This document shows positions 18,600-27,805 of a stretch of DNA of 64,000 bases, in pieces. Source of the stretch: Trebonia sp963811335 (lineage in GTDB: Bacteria; Actinomycetota; Actinomycetes; Streptosporangiales; Streptosporangiaceae); the NCBI GenBank assembly GCA_963811335.1, contig CAWERB010000028.1:1-64000 (forward strand). Reading direction: 5' to 3'. Within the stretch, counting starts at the first letter, position 1; every line of letters starts with the position of its first letter. The notes beneath the pieces were generated by a model. That model was given only the letters and a program-made list of their open reading frames with translations. It was not told the origin of the DNA and searched no databases. The position numbers and the translations under genes were made by a program.

Positions 18600-18616
18600 G
18601 ATAAGCATCGCTTATC
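18600..18616. promoter_or_regulatory. Palindromic LysR-type operator candidate
   Basis: GATAAGC-ATC-GCTTATC is a perfect 7-bp inverted repeat containing a T-N11-A core, the usual LysR box. It lies in the 75-bp gap between the divergent LysR and glutaminase-like genes. Confidence 0.6.
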
Positions 18617-18672
18617 AGGCAACAAGAAATCATCGTTGGTGCTTAACTTCGCTGACGGGCGACGATGGGGTC

Positions 18673-19393
18673 ATGACTCAGCACACTCCACGGATCGCGC
18701 TCGTCGGCGACCGGTCAGCGAACGTCAGGGCGCATGCCCGCATCCCGGTAATCATCGACGCGCTGCTCGGCCGCGAGGGCATCGCCCTTGACCCCTACTG
18801 GATCGCTACTTCCGACGCCGCCGGGTGCGACCTGAGCGGATTCGACGCCATCTGGCTGATGCCCGGCAGCCCGTACGCCAGCGCCGAGGGGGCGTACGCC
18901 GCCGTCAAGGACCGCCCGCGAGCACGGCATTCCCTTCCTTGGCACGTGCGGCGGGTTCCAGCATGCCCTCATCGAGTACGCGCGTGACGTCTGCGGGCTG
19001 GCTGGCGTGGAGAACGCCGAGGTCGCACCGGACGCCGCCGAGCAGCTGATCGTCCCGCTCGAGTGCTCGCTCAAGGGGCACGAGGAGGCGGTCATGATCG
19101 TGCCGGGAACGCTCGCCGCGAAGATCTCGGGCGCGGGCAGGCGCACCGAGCGCTACCACTGCAGCTACGGGCTGAACCCGGCCTACCTAGACGCCCTGAC
19201 CAGCGGCGGGCTGCGATTCAGCGGCTTCGACGACGGCGGGCAGGTCCGGATCGCCGAGCTCCCTGGTCACCCCTTCTTCCTCTGCACCCTTTTCCAGCCG
19301 GAACTCCATGGCGACGGCGCCCAGCCGCATCCCGTCATCCGCGCCTTCGCCACCGCCGCGGAGCGAGTCTCGAGGCTCGCCGCCTCGTCCTAA
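18673..19393 (+). CDS. Class I glutamine-amidotransferase-like (CTP synthase C-terminal type) protein, frameshifted
   Basis: A stand-alone domain resembling the glutaminase half of CTP synthase. It has IALVGDRSANV at the start, then the nucleophile elbow GTCGGFQHA and a C-terminal ...FQPELHG where the His/Glu of the triad would lie. The frame breaks near 18911-18917: one extra C in GACCGCCCG. Downstream the normal reading KDAREHGIPFLGTCGG continues to TAA at 19391. The repaired length is about 239 residues. The substrate is unknown; it may be controlled by the divergent LysR protein. Confidence 0.75.
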
Positions 19394-19422
19394 CGTGGAA
19401 GCTGACCGTAGAACGTGAGAAA

Positions 19423-19655
19423 GCTGACCGAGAGCTCCTCACGAATTCCCGCCGCGGGGCCACCACGAAAGGTCTTCACGTCCGCGCGACCTTCCCCCGG
19501 ATGATCTTGGCTTTGCATAGCTGGGGACCACGAAACCGCAGCTTCGCATAGTAGCGGGCTGGACATTTGCCGCAAATCGCCGGTGATCATGGGCCTGCGC
19601 TATGCAAACACGGATTCTTATGGGCCCCAGCTATGCAATGCCGATGCCCAGCCAG
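19423..19655. repeat. Intergenic palindromic repeat, copy A
   Basis: This stretch has no gene. It shares long blocks with 47842-48175, including TTCACGTCCGCGCGACCTTC, GATGATCTTGGCTTTGCATA, GGACATTTGCCGCAAATCG and GATCATGGGC. Outer arms TGCATAGCTGGGG / CCCCAGCTATGCA are inverted. Copy A aligns best to copy B read on the opposite strand, while its left flank aligns to B's left flank. That is possible because B is itself palindromic. The remaining bases to 19754 show no gene. Confidence 0.75.
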
Positions 19656-19754
19656 CTAGCTCGCCCGCTGCGGGCGGTACTTTGCCGCAGTTTCTGACGC
19701 TCCCGCCTCGGTCTCCGGCGCCTTCGCCGCCGCAGCGGCAGGGTGAGTCCTGAT

Positions 19755-20222
19755 TTAGGCCGCCGGGTCGCGTAGCGAGACGAAGTTGATCGCGGTCAGC
19801 CGCATCGCCACGCCGCCGTCCTGGTTGGTCAGCTCGGCGGTGGTGGTGATGATGCCGCGGTCCGGCCTGCTGCCGGACCGGCGCGCGTCGCGGACGGTGG
19901 CGCGGACGTGCAGCGTGTCGCCGGGGCGGACCGGCCGCAGCCAGCGGATCGCCTCGACCCCAGCGGCGCCGAGGCTCGACTCGGGGCTGATGAAGTGCTC
20001 CACGAGCTGGCGCATCATCATGCTGGTGGTATGCCAGCCGCTCGCGATGATGCCGCCGTACGGGCTGTCCTTCGCCGCCACCGGGTCCACGTGGAACGGC
20101 TGCGGGTCGTACTCCGTCGCGAAGGCGATGATGTCCGCCTGGTTCATGGTGAAGCTGCCGCAGTCCACGGTAAGGCCCGGGACGTAGTCCTCGAAGTAGC
20201 GGGGCTCGCGATGATCATTCAC
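19755..20222 (-). CDS. MaoC-like hotdog dehydratase
   Basis: A 155-residue single hotdog-domain protein. The hydratase motif region reads FATEYDPQPFHVDPVAAKDSPYGG across the active site, with YDPQPFHVD holding the catalytic Asp/His pair and IIASGWHTTSMMM the following helix. Such proteins hydrate or dehydrate enoyl-CoA thioesters. The gene has no close operon partner; the nearest gene on either side is divergent or separated by a repeat. Confidence 0.87.
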   Translation of the reverse strand: MNDHREPRYFEDYVPGLTVDCGSFTMNQADIIAFATEYDPQPFHVDPVAAKDSPYGGIIASGWHTTSMMMRQLVEHFISPESSLGAAGVEAIRWLRPVRPGDTLHVRATVRDARRSGSRPDRGIITTTAELTNQDGGVAMRLTAINFVSLRDPAA

Positions 20223-20517
20223 TCCCCTAGTATCGCGTAACGCCCAGGCTCAACGTCCCCGGCAGTGCCTTCCTGTCCGTATTTGATCACGACATGATCA
20301 CGGAAAAAACTCGGTTTGCCTGCGGCCGGCGGCGGGTCCCTGCAATAGTTCCATCCAGCGGTCCAGTACGGACGAAAGAGCTGAAAAGCCCACAGGTCAT
20401 TCGAGACCGCAACAGAGCGGGCGCTTGGGAAGAAGGCGTCCGCCGTCGCATCTAGGCCCGCCGAGAGGCTCCAGGCAGCCGCGTAGGACGGGCGAGGCAC
20501 CGACGTTGGGGGAAACA
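20223..20517 (+). other. Long leader upstream of the LysM protein gene
   Basis: About 295 bp without a supported gene, between the divergent MaoC and LysM genes. It contains many short GC-rich dyads, for example around GGCCGGCGGCGGG and GAAGGCGTCCGCCG. Genes for LysM/lysozyme-like wall proteins in actinomycetes are often preceded by c-di-AMP (ydaO) riboswitches. The order of motifs here does not let me confirm one, so it is recorded only as a possible structured leader. Confidence 0.3.
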
Positions 20518-21414
20518 ATGACCGCTGGGCAAAGTGAGCGCCGGGCAGTGAAGATCAGACGCAGGGGCCGGCACGCGAGTCCATCACCGGTGGAGAAGGT
20601 CGCGCAGCAGGCGGGCCGGGCGGCGCCCGCTGTCGCCATTGCCGGCGCGCTGGTCGCGGTACCGCAGGCGCAGCAGGCGCTCGCCGCCCCCGCCGCCCCG
20701 GCCGTGACGGCCGGGGCCCAGGGCCACCAGGCGCCGGTTACCCCGACGGGGACGGCCACGCTTGACGCGTTCGGGGCGCGGGCGGTCACCGTCGCGTCCA
20801 CCAGCACGGCGCGGCACGCCGCCAAGTCCACGTACTACCAGGTGCGCAGCGGCGACTCGCTGTCGCGGATCGCCGAGCGGTTCTATCACAACGCCGGGGA
20901 CTGGCAGTACCTCTACCACGAGAACCACAAGGCGATCTCCAACCCCGACATGATCTACGTGGGCCAGCGCCTGTTCATCCCGGCCACCGCGCCCGCGCAC
21001 TACAAGCTGCCCAGCTACACCCCCAGGCACGCCAAGTCCGCGCCGCGCGTGACCACCACCAGCAAGACGACCGGCCATGGCGGCCGCCTGGAGGGCGGTA
21101 CCAAGATCACCCAGTCGGCACCCCAGGGCCGCTACGGCTGCTCCGCCCTGGAGAGCCTGTGGGAGCAGGCGGGCGGCAGCCCCGCGCACGCGCGAATGGC
21201 CGCCGAGATCGCCAGGGCCGAGTCCGGCGGCAACCCGAACGCGATCAGCCCGACCGACGACTTCGGCCTGTGGCAGATCAACGGGTCGAACGGTTCGCTC
21301 GCGACGCTCAACGCCTACCAGAACGCCCGGTCGGCGATCATCCTGTCCCACGACGGCACCAACTGGAACCCGTGGACCACCTACCGCATCGGCGCCTACT
21401 ACGGCCAGTGCTAG
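20518..21414 (+). CDS. Secreted LysM / lysozyme-like cell-wall protein
   Basis: A 298-residue protein. An Ala-rich hydrophobic segment (residues about 36-58, ending ALAAPA) is a probable signal peptide. A LysM domain (YYQVRSGDSLSRIAERFYHN, about residues 104-152) binds peptidoglycan. The C-terminal 90 residues look like a transglycosylase/lysozyme-like fold with the acidic residue in ARAESGGNPNA, followed by FGLWQIN. GGGGGAAAC precedes ATG 20518. It is similar in layout to resuscitation-promoting factor-like and SLT proteins of actinomycetes. Confidence 0.82.
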   Translation: MTAGQSERRAVKIRRRGRHASPSPVEKVAQQAGRAAPAVAIAGALVAVPQAQQALAAPAAPAVTAGAQGHQAPVTPTGTATLDAFGARAVTVASTSTARHAAKSTYYQVRSGDSLSRIAERFYHNAGDWQYLYHENHKAISNPDMIYVGQRLFIPATAPAHYKLPSYTPRHAKSAPRVTTTSKTTGHGGRLEGGTKITQSAPQGRYGCSALESLWEQAGGSPAHARMAAEIARAESGGNPNAISPTDDFGLWQINGSNGSLATLNAYQNARSAIILSHDGTNWNPWTTYRIGAYYGQC

Positions 21415-21421
21415 CCGCAGG

Positions 21422-21895
21422 CTAGCACTGCTCTTTTATCCCGAGGCGGGCTAGCTCGTCGGCGCGCTCGTTGCCCGGGTCGCCGTTGTGGCCCTTGACC
21501 CAGCGCCAGCTGATCTCGTGCCGCGCCATCGCGGCGGCGAGCCGCTGCCACAGGTCCACGTTCTTGACCGGCTTCTTCGCCGCGGTCAGCCAGCCGTTCC
21601 GCTGCCAGCCAGGCAGCCACTTGGTGATCCCGTCGAGCACGTACCGGCTGTCCGTGTAGAGCTCTACCGGCACTGGCCTGATCAGCGCCTCAAGCGCCGA
21701 GATGGCGGCGAGCAGCTCCATCCGGTTGTTGGTGGTCGAACGCTCGCCGCCGTGCAGTTCCCTGACCACGCCGCCGTACCGGAGCACCGCGCCCCAGCCG
21801 CCAGGACCCGGGTTGCCGCTGCACGCGCCGTCGGTGTAGATCACGGTGGCCTTCGAGTGCGCGGGATCGTCCCCGCGGGAGGTAGCGGCGCTCAT
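21422..21895 (-). CDS. rnhA: Ribonuclease HI
   Basis: A 157-residue enzyme degrading RNA in RNA-DNA hybrids. The four catalytic acids are visible: Asp in IYTDGACSGNPG, Glu in NNRMELLA, Asp in LYTDSRYV, and Asp in GNERADELA. Length and motif order are standard for bacterial RNase HI without the extra HBD domain. It is convergent with the LysM gene (7 bp apart) and divergent from the amidohydrolase. Confidence 0.95.
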   Translation of the reverse strand: MSAATSRGDDPAHSKATVIYTDGACSGNPGPGGWGAVLRYGGVVRELHGGERSTTNNRMELLAAISALEALIRPVPVELYTDSRYVLDGITKWLPGWQRNGWLTAAKKPVKNVDLWQRLAAAMARHEISWRWVKGHNGDPGNERADELARLGIKEQC

Positions 21896-21970
21896 GCACG
21901 AAGGCTACCGCCGGGGCGGGGCAGGCCATGATCGTGACGACGGGGCTGCCTGCCGGGGACCACGGGCCGC

Positions 21971-21976
21971 TAACAT
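21971..21976 (+). promoter_or_regulatory. -10 box of the amidohydrolase gene (leaderless type)
   Basis: TAACAT ends eight bases before ATG 21985, with no ribosome-binding site in between. It is the same arrangement as upstream of metX. Confidence 0.4.
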
Positions 21977-21984
21977 CCCGGTCT

Positions 21985-23667
21985 ATGAGCACCAGCAGTC
22001 CGAGGTTCGCGGAGCTTGTCCTGGTCAACGGCAAGGTCAGGACGCCCGCGCATCCGTCCGGTTTCACCCGGGCGGCCGCGATCAGCGGCGGCACCGTGCT
22101 CGCGCTCTGCGGCGACGACGAGATCCGCGACTTCATCGGCCCGTACACCCGGGTGGTCGACCTGCGCGGCCGCCTCGCCATCCCCGCGTTCGGCGACGCC
22201 CACGTCCACCCGGTGCAGGGCGGACTTGAATCGCTGCGCTGCGACCTGACCGGCCTTAAGACCAAGGCCGGGTACCTCGACGCGGTGGCCGCCTACTGCG
22301 CGGGCGAGCCAGCCGGCTGGGTGCTCGGCGGCGGCTGGTCGATGCCCGCCTTCCCGGGCGGCACGCCCGCCGCGGCCGACCTGGACGCGGTCACCGGCGG
22401 GCGGCCCGCGTTCCTGCCCAACCGCGACCACCACAGTGCCTGGGTGAACAGCACGGCACTGGCCATCGCCGGCGTGACCAGGGACACCAGGGACCCGGCC
22501 GACGGGCGGATCGAGCGCGACCACGACGGGAACCCGACGGGTGCGCTGCACGACGGCGCCATGCGCCTGGTCGCCGACTACGTGCCAACACCGAGCCAGG
22601 CCGAGCTCACCGCCGGGCTGCTCGCCGCGCAGCGGCACCTGCACGCACTGGGCATCACCAGCATCCAGGACGCCTGCGTCGGCGAGGCCGGCGAGATCAG
22701 CATCCCCGACGCCTTCGCCACCTACCGGGCCGCCGCCACGGACCGGCTGCTGACCTGCCGGGTGACCGGCGCGCTCTGGTGGGACCGGTCCCGCGGCCTG
22801 CACCAGCTCGACACGCTGCAGGAACGCAGGGAGGCGGCGGACGGCGGCGGCTACTTCCGCGCCACCTCGGTAAAGCTGATGCTCGACGGCGTGTGCGAGA
22901 CATTCACCGCGGCGATGGGCGAGCCGTACCTGGACGGCCATGGCAACGCCACCGGCCACGCCGGGTCCCTGTTCATCGAGCCGGACGAGCTCGCGGAGGT
23001 CACCAGCAGCCTCGCCGGCCTCGGCTTCCAGATGCACTTCCACGCGATCGGTGACCGCGCGGTCACCGCGGCACTCGACGCGCTCGCCGCGCTGCCGGAC
23101 CCGCTGCGGGCCAGCGGCCGGCCTCACATCGCCCACCTCCAGTTCATCAGGCCCGCCGACCTGGAGCGGTTCGCGCAGCTCGGCGTCATCGCGAACTTTC
23201 AGCCGCTGTGGGCCTGCAAGGACGAGCAGAACGACCGGCTCACCCTGCCGTACGTCGGGCTCGCGCGGGCCAACTGGCAGTACCGGATCGGGTCGCTGCT
23301 CCGGCTCGGCACCAGGCTGGCGTTCGGCAGCGACTGGCCGGTATCGAGCGCCGACCCGCTCCAGGAGCTGCACGTGGCGGTGAACCGGGTGCTTTCCGCC
23401 CGCCTCGGGGAGCCGGGCTCGGCCGAGACGACCGTACCGCTGCTCGCCGCCGAGGCGATCGCGGTGAACGCCGCGGTAGAAGCCTTCACCCGGGGCGTCG
23501 CCTACGTAAACCACGAGGAGGACGCGGCGGGCACGCTCGAGCCCGGCAAGGTCGCCGATGTCGCGGTGCTGGACCAGGACCTGTTCACCATCGCGTCGAG
23601 CGCGATCGGCGACACGTCGGTCGCGCTGACGATCGCCGGCGGCAAGGTGGTGCACGGAGACGAGTAA
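21985..23667 (+). CDS. YtcJ-like metal-dependent amidohydrolase
   Basis: A 560-residue cytoplasmic amidohydrolase with an N-terminal beta-sandwich strand set. The metal ligands are HVHP in IPAFGDAHVHP, the lower-barrel histidines in QMHFHAIGDRA and HIAHLQF, and the aspartate in AFGSDWPV. The C-terminal LEPGKVADVAVLD closes the composite domain. YtcJ-type enzymes hydrolyse N-acyl or formamide bonds of unknown natural substrates. ATG 21985 is preferred over an upstream ATG at 21928 because of the TAACAT box. Confidence 0.88.
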   Translation: MSTSSPRFAELVLVNGKVRTPAHPSGFTRAAAISGGTVLALCGDDEIRDFIGPYTRVVDLRGRLAIPAFGDAHVHPVQGGLESLRCDLTGLKTKAGYLDAVAAYCAGEPAGWVLGGGWSMPAFPGGTPAAADLDAVTGGRPAFLPNRDHHSAWVNSTALAIAGVTRDTRDPADGRIERDHDGNPTGALHDGAMRLVADYVPTPSQAELTAGLLAAQRHLHALGITSIQDACVGEAGEISIPDAFATYRAAATDRLLTCRVTGALWWDRSRGLHQLDTLQERREAADGGGYFRATSVKLMLDGVCETFTAAMGEPYLDGHGNATGHAGSLFIEPDELAEVTSSLAGLGFQMHFHAIGDRAVTAALDALAALPDPLRASGRPHIAHLQFIRPADLERFAQLGVIANFQPLWACKDEQNDRLTLPYVGLARANWQYRIGSLLRLGTRLAFGSDWPVSSADPLQELHVAVNRVLSARLGEPGSAETTVPLLAAEAIAVNAAVEAFTRGVAYVNHEEDAAGTLEPGKVADVAVLDQDLFTIASSAIGDTSVALTIAGGKVVHGDE

Positions 23668-23791
23668 CGGGAGGCCGGCCAGGGTAGCCGCCCCCGTTCC
23701 CGATGAAGGAGAGCCAACCGTGCGCCGACTCGCCGGTGAACACCGGTGCCCCGCCGGTGACCTGCCGCCTCTTATGTGTTGTATTTAAAGC

Positions 23792-24724
23792 GTGTTCAAT
23801 GCGCTGCCTTCGCCGGGGTCGGAGGACCCCGCAGACCTCGCCATCCTCGCCGGGCTCCGGGTAGTGGACAACGACGACGACGATCCGGTGCTGCTGTGGC
23901 CGGACGGGACGCCGGTGGACACCTGGCGGGAGGAATACCCGTACGACGAGCGGATGACCCGCGCCTACTACGACCATCACAAGCGGCTGCTGCAGATCGA
24001 GCTCGTCAAGCTGCAGAACTGGGTGAAGGACACCGGCCAGAAGATCGTCATCGTCTTCGAGGGCCGGGACGCGGCCGGCAAGGGCGGCACGATCAAGCGG
24101 TTCACCGAGCACCTGAACCCGCGCGGCTGCCGCACGGTGGCGCTGGAGAAGCCCAGCGAGCGCGAGCGGACACAGTGGTACTTCCAGCGGTACGTGACGC
24201 ACCTGCCAGCGGCCGGGGAGATCGTGATGTTCGACCGCTCCTGGTACAACCGGGCCGGGGTCGAGCGCGTGATGGGTTTCTGCACTCCCGAGGAGTACCT
24301 GGAGTTCATGCGGCAGGCGCCGGAGTTCGAGCGGATGCTGGTGCACTCCGAGCTGCACCTGACCAAGTTCTGGTTCTCCGTGACCAAGTCCGAGCAGCGG
24401 ACGCGGTTCGTCATCCGGCAGGTCGACCCGGTGCGGCAGTGGAAGCTGTCTCCGATGGATATCGAGTCACTGGACAAATGGGACGATTACACCGAGGCTA
24501 AGGAGGCGATGTTCTTCTATACCGATACCGCCGACGCGCCCTGGACGGTGGTCAAGTCCAACGACAAGAAGCGGGCCAGGCTCGAGGCGATCAGGCACAT
24601 CCTTGAGCAGTTCGACTACGACGGCAAGGACGCGGAGATCGTCGGCAAGCCGGACAGGCGGATCATCGGGCCGTCGGCACTGCTGTCGGAGAAGACGTCA
24701 GTTCAGTCGTTCACGAGATTGTGA
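23792..24724 (+). CDS. ppk2: Polyphosphate kinase 2
   Basis: A 310-residue single-domain PPK2 that transfers phosphate between polyphosphate and nucleotides. The Walker A is FEGRDAAGKGG, the Walker B/lid region MFDRSWYNRAGVERV, and the conserved WKLSPMDIES follows. GTG 23792 is used. The short acidic N-terminus (DNDDDD) precedes the core. Single-domain class I PPK2 enzymes usually phosphorylate nucleoside diphosphates; the direction cannot be told from sequence. The stop overlaps the next gene's frame. Confidence 0.92.
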   Translation: MFNALPSPGSEDPADLAILAGLRVVDNDDDDPVLLWPDGTPVDTWREEYPYDERMTRAYYDHHKRLLQIELVKLQNWVKDTGQKIVIVFEGRDAAGKGGTIKRFTEHLNPRGCRTVALEKPSERERTQWYFQRYVTHLPAAGEIVMFDRSWYNRAGVERVMGFCTPEEYLEFMRQAPEFERMLVHSELHLTKFWFSVTKSEQRTRFVIRQVDPVRQWKLSPMDIESLDKWDDYTEAKEAMFFYTDTADAPWTVVKSNDKKRARLEAIRHILEQFDYDGKDAEIVGKPDRRIIGPSALLSEKTSVQSFTRL

Positions 24725-24729
24725 GGCAC

Positions 24730-25389
24730 ATGTCAGCCGCGGGCCCCGTTACTCCGATCAACGCTGTCACAGAGATCACCACCGAAGCCGAACTGCGCGA
24801 CGCGCTCGGCGGTTACGCGTCCGGGCGGGCCGTCACCAAGGAACGGACCTCGCTGCACCCGCTGCAGATCGAGTGGCTCAAGACCTCGCCGTTCTGCGTG
24901 ATCGCGACGTCGGATGCCGAAGGCAACTGCGACGCGTCGCCCAAGGGCGACCCGGCGGGGCAGCTCATTCACGTGCTCGACCCGCAGACCATCGTGATCG
25001 CGGAGCGGCCGGGTAACAAGCGGGCCGACGGGTACCTGAACATCCTGGCCAACCCGCACGTCGGGGTGCTCTCGCTGATCCCCGGGCGGAACGACACGCT
25101 GCGGGTCAACGGGCGGGCCCGGCTGGTGCGGGACGCGCCGTACTTCGACGACCTGGCGGTGAAGGGCAAGCGGCCGGTCCTCGCGATCGAGATCGAGATC
25201 GTGCAGGTCTTCTCGCACTGCGCGAAGGCGTTCATGCGGTCCGGGTTGTGGGACCAGTCGTTGTGGCCGTCGATCGAGGACATGCCGTCGGTCGCCGCGC
25301 TGTGCAAGGCGGTGCAGGACACGCCGGAGACGCTCGAGGAACTCGAGGCGTACTACTCGAAGTCGAACTACGAGCGCATGCTGTACTGA
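24730..25389 (+). CDS. Pyridoxamine 5'-phosphate oxidase-fold flavin/F420 protein
   Basis: About 219 residues in the split-barrel family of MSMEG_1061-type proteins. It has LKTSPFCVIATSDAEGNCD (the strand pair that binds the flavin phosphate), PGNKRADGYLNIL and LSLIPGRNDTLRVNGRA. GTG 24721 overlaps the ppk2 stop, but ATG 24730 gives the better start. It is coupled to ppk2. Family members bind FMN or F420, but the reaction here is unknown. Confidence 0.82.
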   Translation: MSAAGPVTPINAVTEITTEAELRDALGGYASGRAVTKERTSLHPLQIEWLKTSPFCVIATSDAEGNCDASPKGDPAGQLIHVLDPQTIVIAERPGNKRADGYLNILANPHVGVLSLIPGRNDTLRVNGRARLVRDAPYFDDLAVKGKRPVLAIEIEIVQVFSHCAKAFMRSGLWDQSLWPSIEDMPSVAALCKAVQDTPETLEELEAYYSKSNYERMLY

Positions 25390-25984
25390 CTACCGGTACC
25401 GGGCCCATAGCTCGGGGATCGTGACGCCGAGCTCGCGGAACAGAGTGGCGCAGCAGCGGCACCGAGATGCCGATCACGTTGTTGTGGTCGCCGTCGATCG
25501 ACTCGACGAACCAGCCGCCCAGGCCCTCGATGGTGAAGGCGCCCGCCATGTTGAGCGGCTCGCCGGTGGCGATGTAGGCCGCGAGCTCGGCTTCTGTTGG
25601 CCGGCCGAACCGGACCGTCGTCTCGGCGACCGCGGTCACCTCCTTGCCGGTGGCCGCGTCGATCACGCAGTGCCCGGTGTAAAGCGTGCGCGACGTGCCC
25701 GCCATCTGGTGCCAGCGCGCGGCGGCCTCGTCCGGCGACGCCGGCTTGCTGTAGCCATGCCCGTCCAGGTCGAGCATCGAGTCGCAGCCGATCACCAGTC
25801 CGTCGCTCAGGGCGGCGGCGACCGTCGACGCCTTAGCCCTCGCGAGGACCAGCGTCAGCTCGCCGGTACCCGGCGCGGAGAACGCGTCCTCGTCGACGCC
25901 GCTGACGATGACCTCGGGATCGATGCCGGCCGCGCGCAGCACGGCGAGCCGGGCGGGGGACGCTGAAGCGAGAACGACACGCAC
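25390..25984 (-). CDS. maf: Maf nucleoside triphosphate pyrophosphatase (frameshifted near the end)
   Basis: A house-cleaning NTP pyrophosphatase. LASASPARLAVLRAAGI opens the protein, followed by the catalytic region VIGCDSMLDLDG, a central TLYTGHCVID and the C-terminal SIDGDHNNVIGISVPLL. One extra base near 25442-25445 breaks the last 17 codons. Without it the protein ends LFRELGVTIPELWARYR at TAG 25390-25392. GTG 25984 is eight bases downstream of a TAAAGT box, so the transcript is probably leaderless. Confidence 0.9.
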
Positions 25985-25992
25985 GGCGCATA

Positions 25993-26034
25993 ACTTTACG
26001 CGAATCGTGCGGTCCACGCGCCCGGCGGTACGAT
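25993..26034. promoter_or_regulatory. Divergent leaderless promoters of maf and the Gfo/Idh gene
   Basis: On the minus strand TAAAGT (25993-25998) lies eight bases before the maf GTG. On the plus strand TACGAT (26029-26034) lies seven bases before the ATG of the oxidoreductase gene. The two start codons are only 57 bp apart. Confidence 0.5.
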
Positions 26035-26041
26035 CGAAGCC

Positions 26042-26926
26042 ATGCGGTTCGGCCTCGTTGGTACCGGTTACTGGGCGAAGACGACGCACGCGCCCGCCCT
26101 CGCCAGCACCCCAGGCGCGGAACTGACCGCCGTGTGGGGCCGCGACCCGGCCGCCGCCGCGGCGCTCGCCGCCTCCTGCGGCGCGGCGGCCCACCAGGAC
26201 ATCGACGCCTTCCTGGCCAGCGTGGACGCGGTTGCTTTCGCGGTGCCGCCGCACGTCCAGGCGCCGCTGGCGATCCGCGCCGCGCGAGCAGGCAAGCACC
26301 TGCTGCTCGAGAAGCCGGTCACGCTGTCCCTCGACGACGCGGACCGGCTGGTCACCGCGGTCGATGAGGCCGGCGTCGCCTCGATCGTCTTCTTCACCTG
26401 GCGGTTCAACACCGAGATCCGCGCCTGGCTCACCGACGAGCAAGCCCGCGGCGGCTGGTCGCGCGAGGGCTGGTCCGGCGGCGCCGCGATCTGGCTGGGC
26501 ACCTCGCTGCAGGAGGACAGCCCGTTCAATACGCCCTGGCGGCGCGAGAAGGGCGCCCTCTGGGACCTCGGCCCGCACCTCGTCGGCATGCTGTGGGCGT
26601 GCCTCGGCCCGGTCACCGAGGTGACCGCCGTGGCGGGCAAGGCGGACGTGACGCACCTGGTGCTGCGGCACGATACCGGCGTGACGTCCACGGTAACCTG
26701 CACGCAGAGTGCCCCGGAGGCGGCCGCGGGCGTCACCGTCTTCGTCTGGGGCGAGGCCGGCCGCTCGGTCATGCCGGTGGACCTCGTCAACTCGGTCGCG
26801 GCGCTGCGCACCGCCGCCGCCGACCTCATCGCGGTGGCCTCGGCCGGTGCCCCGGCGCACCCCTGCGACGTGCGCTTTGGCCGGGAGATCACCAGGGTGC
26901 TCGCGAAGGCGCAGGCGCAGCTTTAG
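26042..26926 (+). CDS. Gfo/Idh/MocA-family oxidoreductase
   Basis: A 294-residue NAD(P)-dependent oxidoreductase. The Rossmann start RFGLVGTGYWA, then VDAVAFAVPPHVQAPLAIRA and the conserved LLLEKPVTLSLDDA identify the family. The C-terminal domain is shorter than usual. It probably acts on a sugar or inositol-like substrate, which cannot be specified. Transcription appears leaderless. Confidence 0.88.
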   Translation: MRFGLVGTGYWAKTTHAPALASTPGAELTAVWGRDPAAAAALAASCGAAAHQDIDAFLASVDAVAFAVPPHVQAPLAIRAARAGKHLLLEKPVTLSLDDADRLVTAVDEAGVASIVFFTWRFNTEIRAWLTDEQARGGWSREGWSGGAAIWLGTSLQEDSPFNTPWRREKGALWDLGPHLVGMLWACLGPVTEVTAVAGKADVTHLVLRHDTGVTSTVTCTQSAPEAAAGVTVFVWGEAGRSVMPVDLVNSVAALRTAAADLIAVASAGAPAHPCDVRFGREITRVLAKAQAQL

Positions 26927-27013
26927 AGTCTGCCCACGGCGGCGGCGAGCGGTGATCCAGAACGGGGCGGGCGACTGTACCTACGCACGCGTCTCCGCCT
27001 AGGCTTGGCTGAT

Positions 27014-27740
27014 ATGAGTAGCTCGCCAGCCGTCCCAGACCCCCGCAACCTCCGCGCCTCCGACGCCGACCGGGAGCGCATCGCGAACGTGCTCCGCGAG
27101 GCCGCGGGAGACGGGCGGCTGACCATGGACGAGCTCGACGAGCGCCTCGACGCCGTGTACGCGGCAAAGACCTACGCGGAGCTTGAGCCGATCACCCACG
27201 ACCTGCCCGCGCACGGCGACGCGCAGAGCCCGGTCCCGGTGCCGGCCGCCGGCGCGCGACCCGGCCCGGTTCGGCGGCCAGGGGAGTTCGGCCGGCGCGG
27301 TGGCCATCCTCGGCGGTTTCTCCCGCAAGGGCGACTGGGTGGTGCCCAGGACCTTCAACGCGTTCCTGTTCATGGGCGGCGGCGAGATCGACATGCGCGA
27401 TGCCCGGTTCGAGGACCGCGAGGTGTCGATCCACATCGTGGCGATCATGGGCGGCTGCGAGATCGTCGTGCCCGAGGACGCCACGGTCCGGGTGACCGGC
27501 GTGGGCATCCTGGGCGCCTTCGAGCACTCGGACGCAGGCCCTGGCAGCCCGGACGGCCCGGTGATCACCATCAACGGCCTGGCCTTCATGGGCGGTGTCG
27601 ACGTCAAGCGCAGGCCGACCCTCCAGGCGGCACGCGAGGCGCGCCAGCTCCGCAACGACGCCCGGCGGGACTACCGCCGGGACCGCAGGGACTATCACCG
27701 GGAGCGGCGCGACCTCCGGCGCGGCGGGGACCCCAGCTAA
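27014..27740 (+). CDS. DUF1707 (SHOCT-like) protein with C-terminal cell-wall-active domain, frameshifted
   Basis: The N-terminal DUF1707 domain is clear (LRASDADRERIANVLREA, GRLTMDELDERLDAVYAAKT). One extra base near 27251-27260 shifts the frame. Afterwards AVAILGGFSRKGDWVVPRTF, FMGGGEIDMRDARF and FMGGVDVKRR continue to TAA at 27738, a beta-helical LiaF/cell-wall-active-like segment, followed by an Arg/Asp-rich tail. TAGGCT lies eight bases upstream of the ATG. Family members are often linked to envelope stress. Confidence 0.8.
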
Positions 27741-27805
27741 CGCCGCGGCGTTTTCAGGGTCATGGCGGCGACGAGAGTAAGCCGCTTCCGTTCTGGCTGA
27801 TGTTC

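Noticed and set aside
19390..19590. Small minus-strand ORF sharing MQSQDHPGEGRADVK with an ORF at 47770-48060
   Set aside because: Both lie in the palindromic repeat family; the shared peptide reflects DNA repeat identity, and neither has a ribosome-binding site or coherent codon pattern.
20223..20517. Confident c-di-AMP riboswitch call
   Set aside because: Genomic context fits, but I could not align the leader to the known core motifs by eye; a covariance-model scan would decide.
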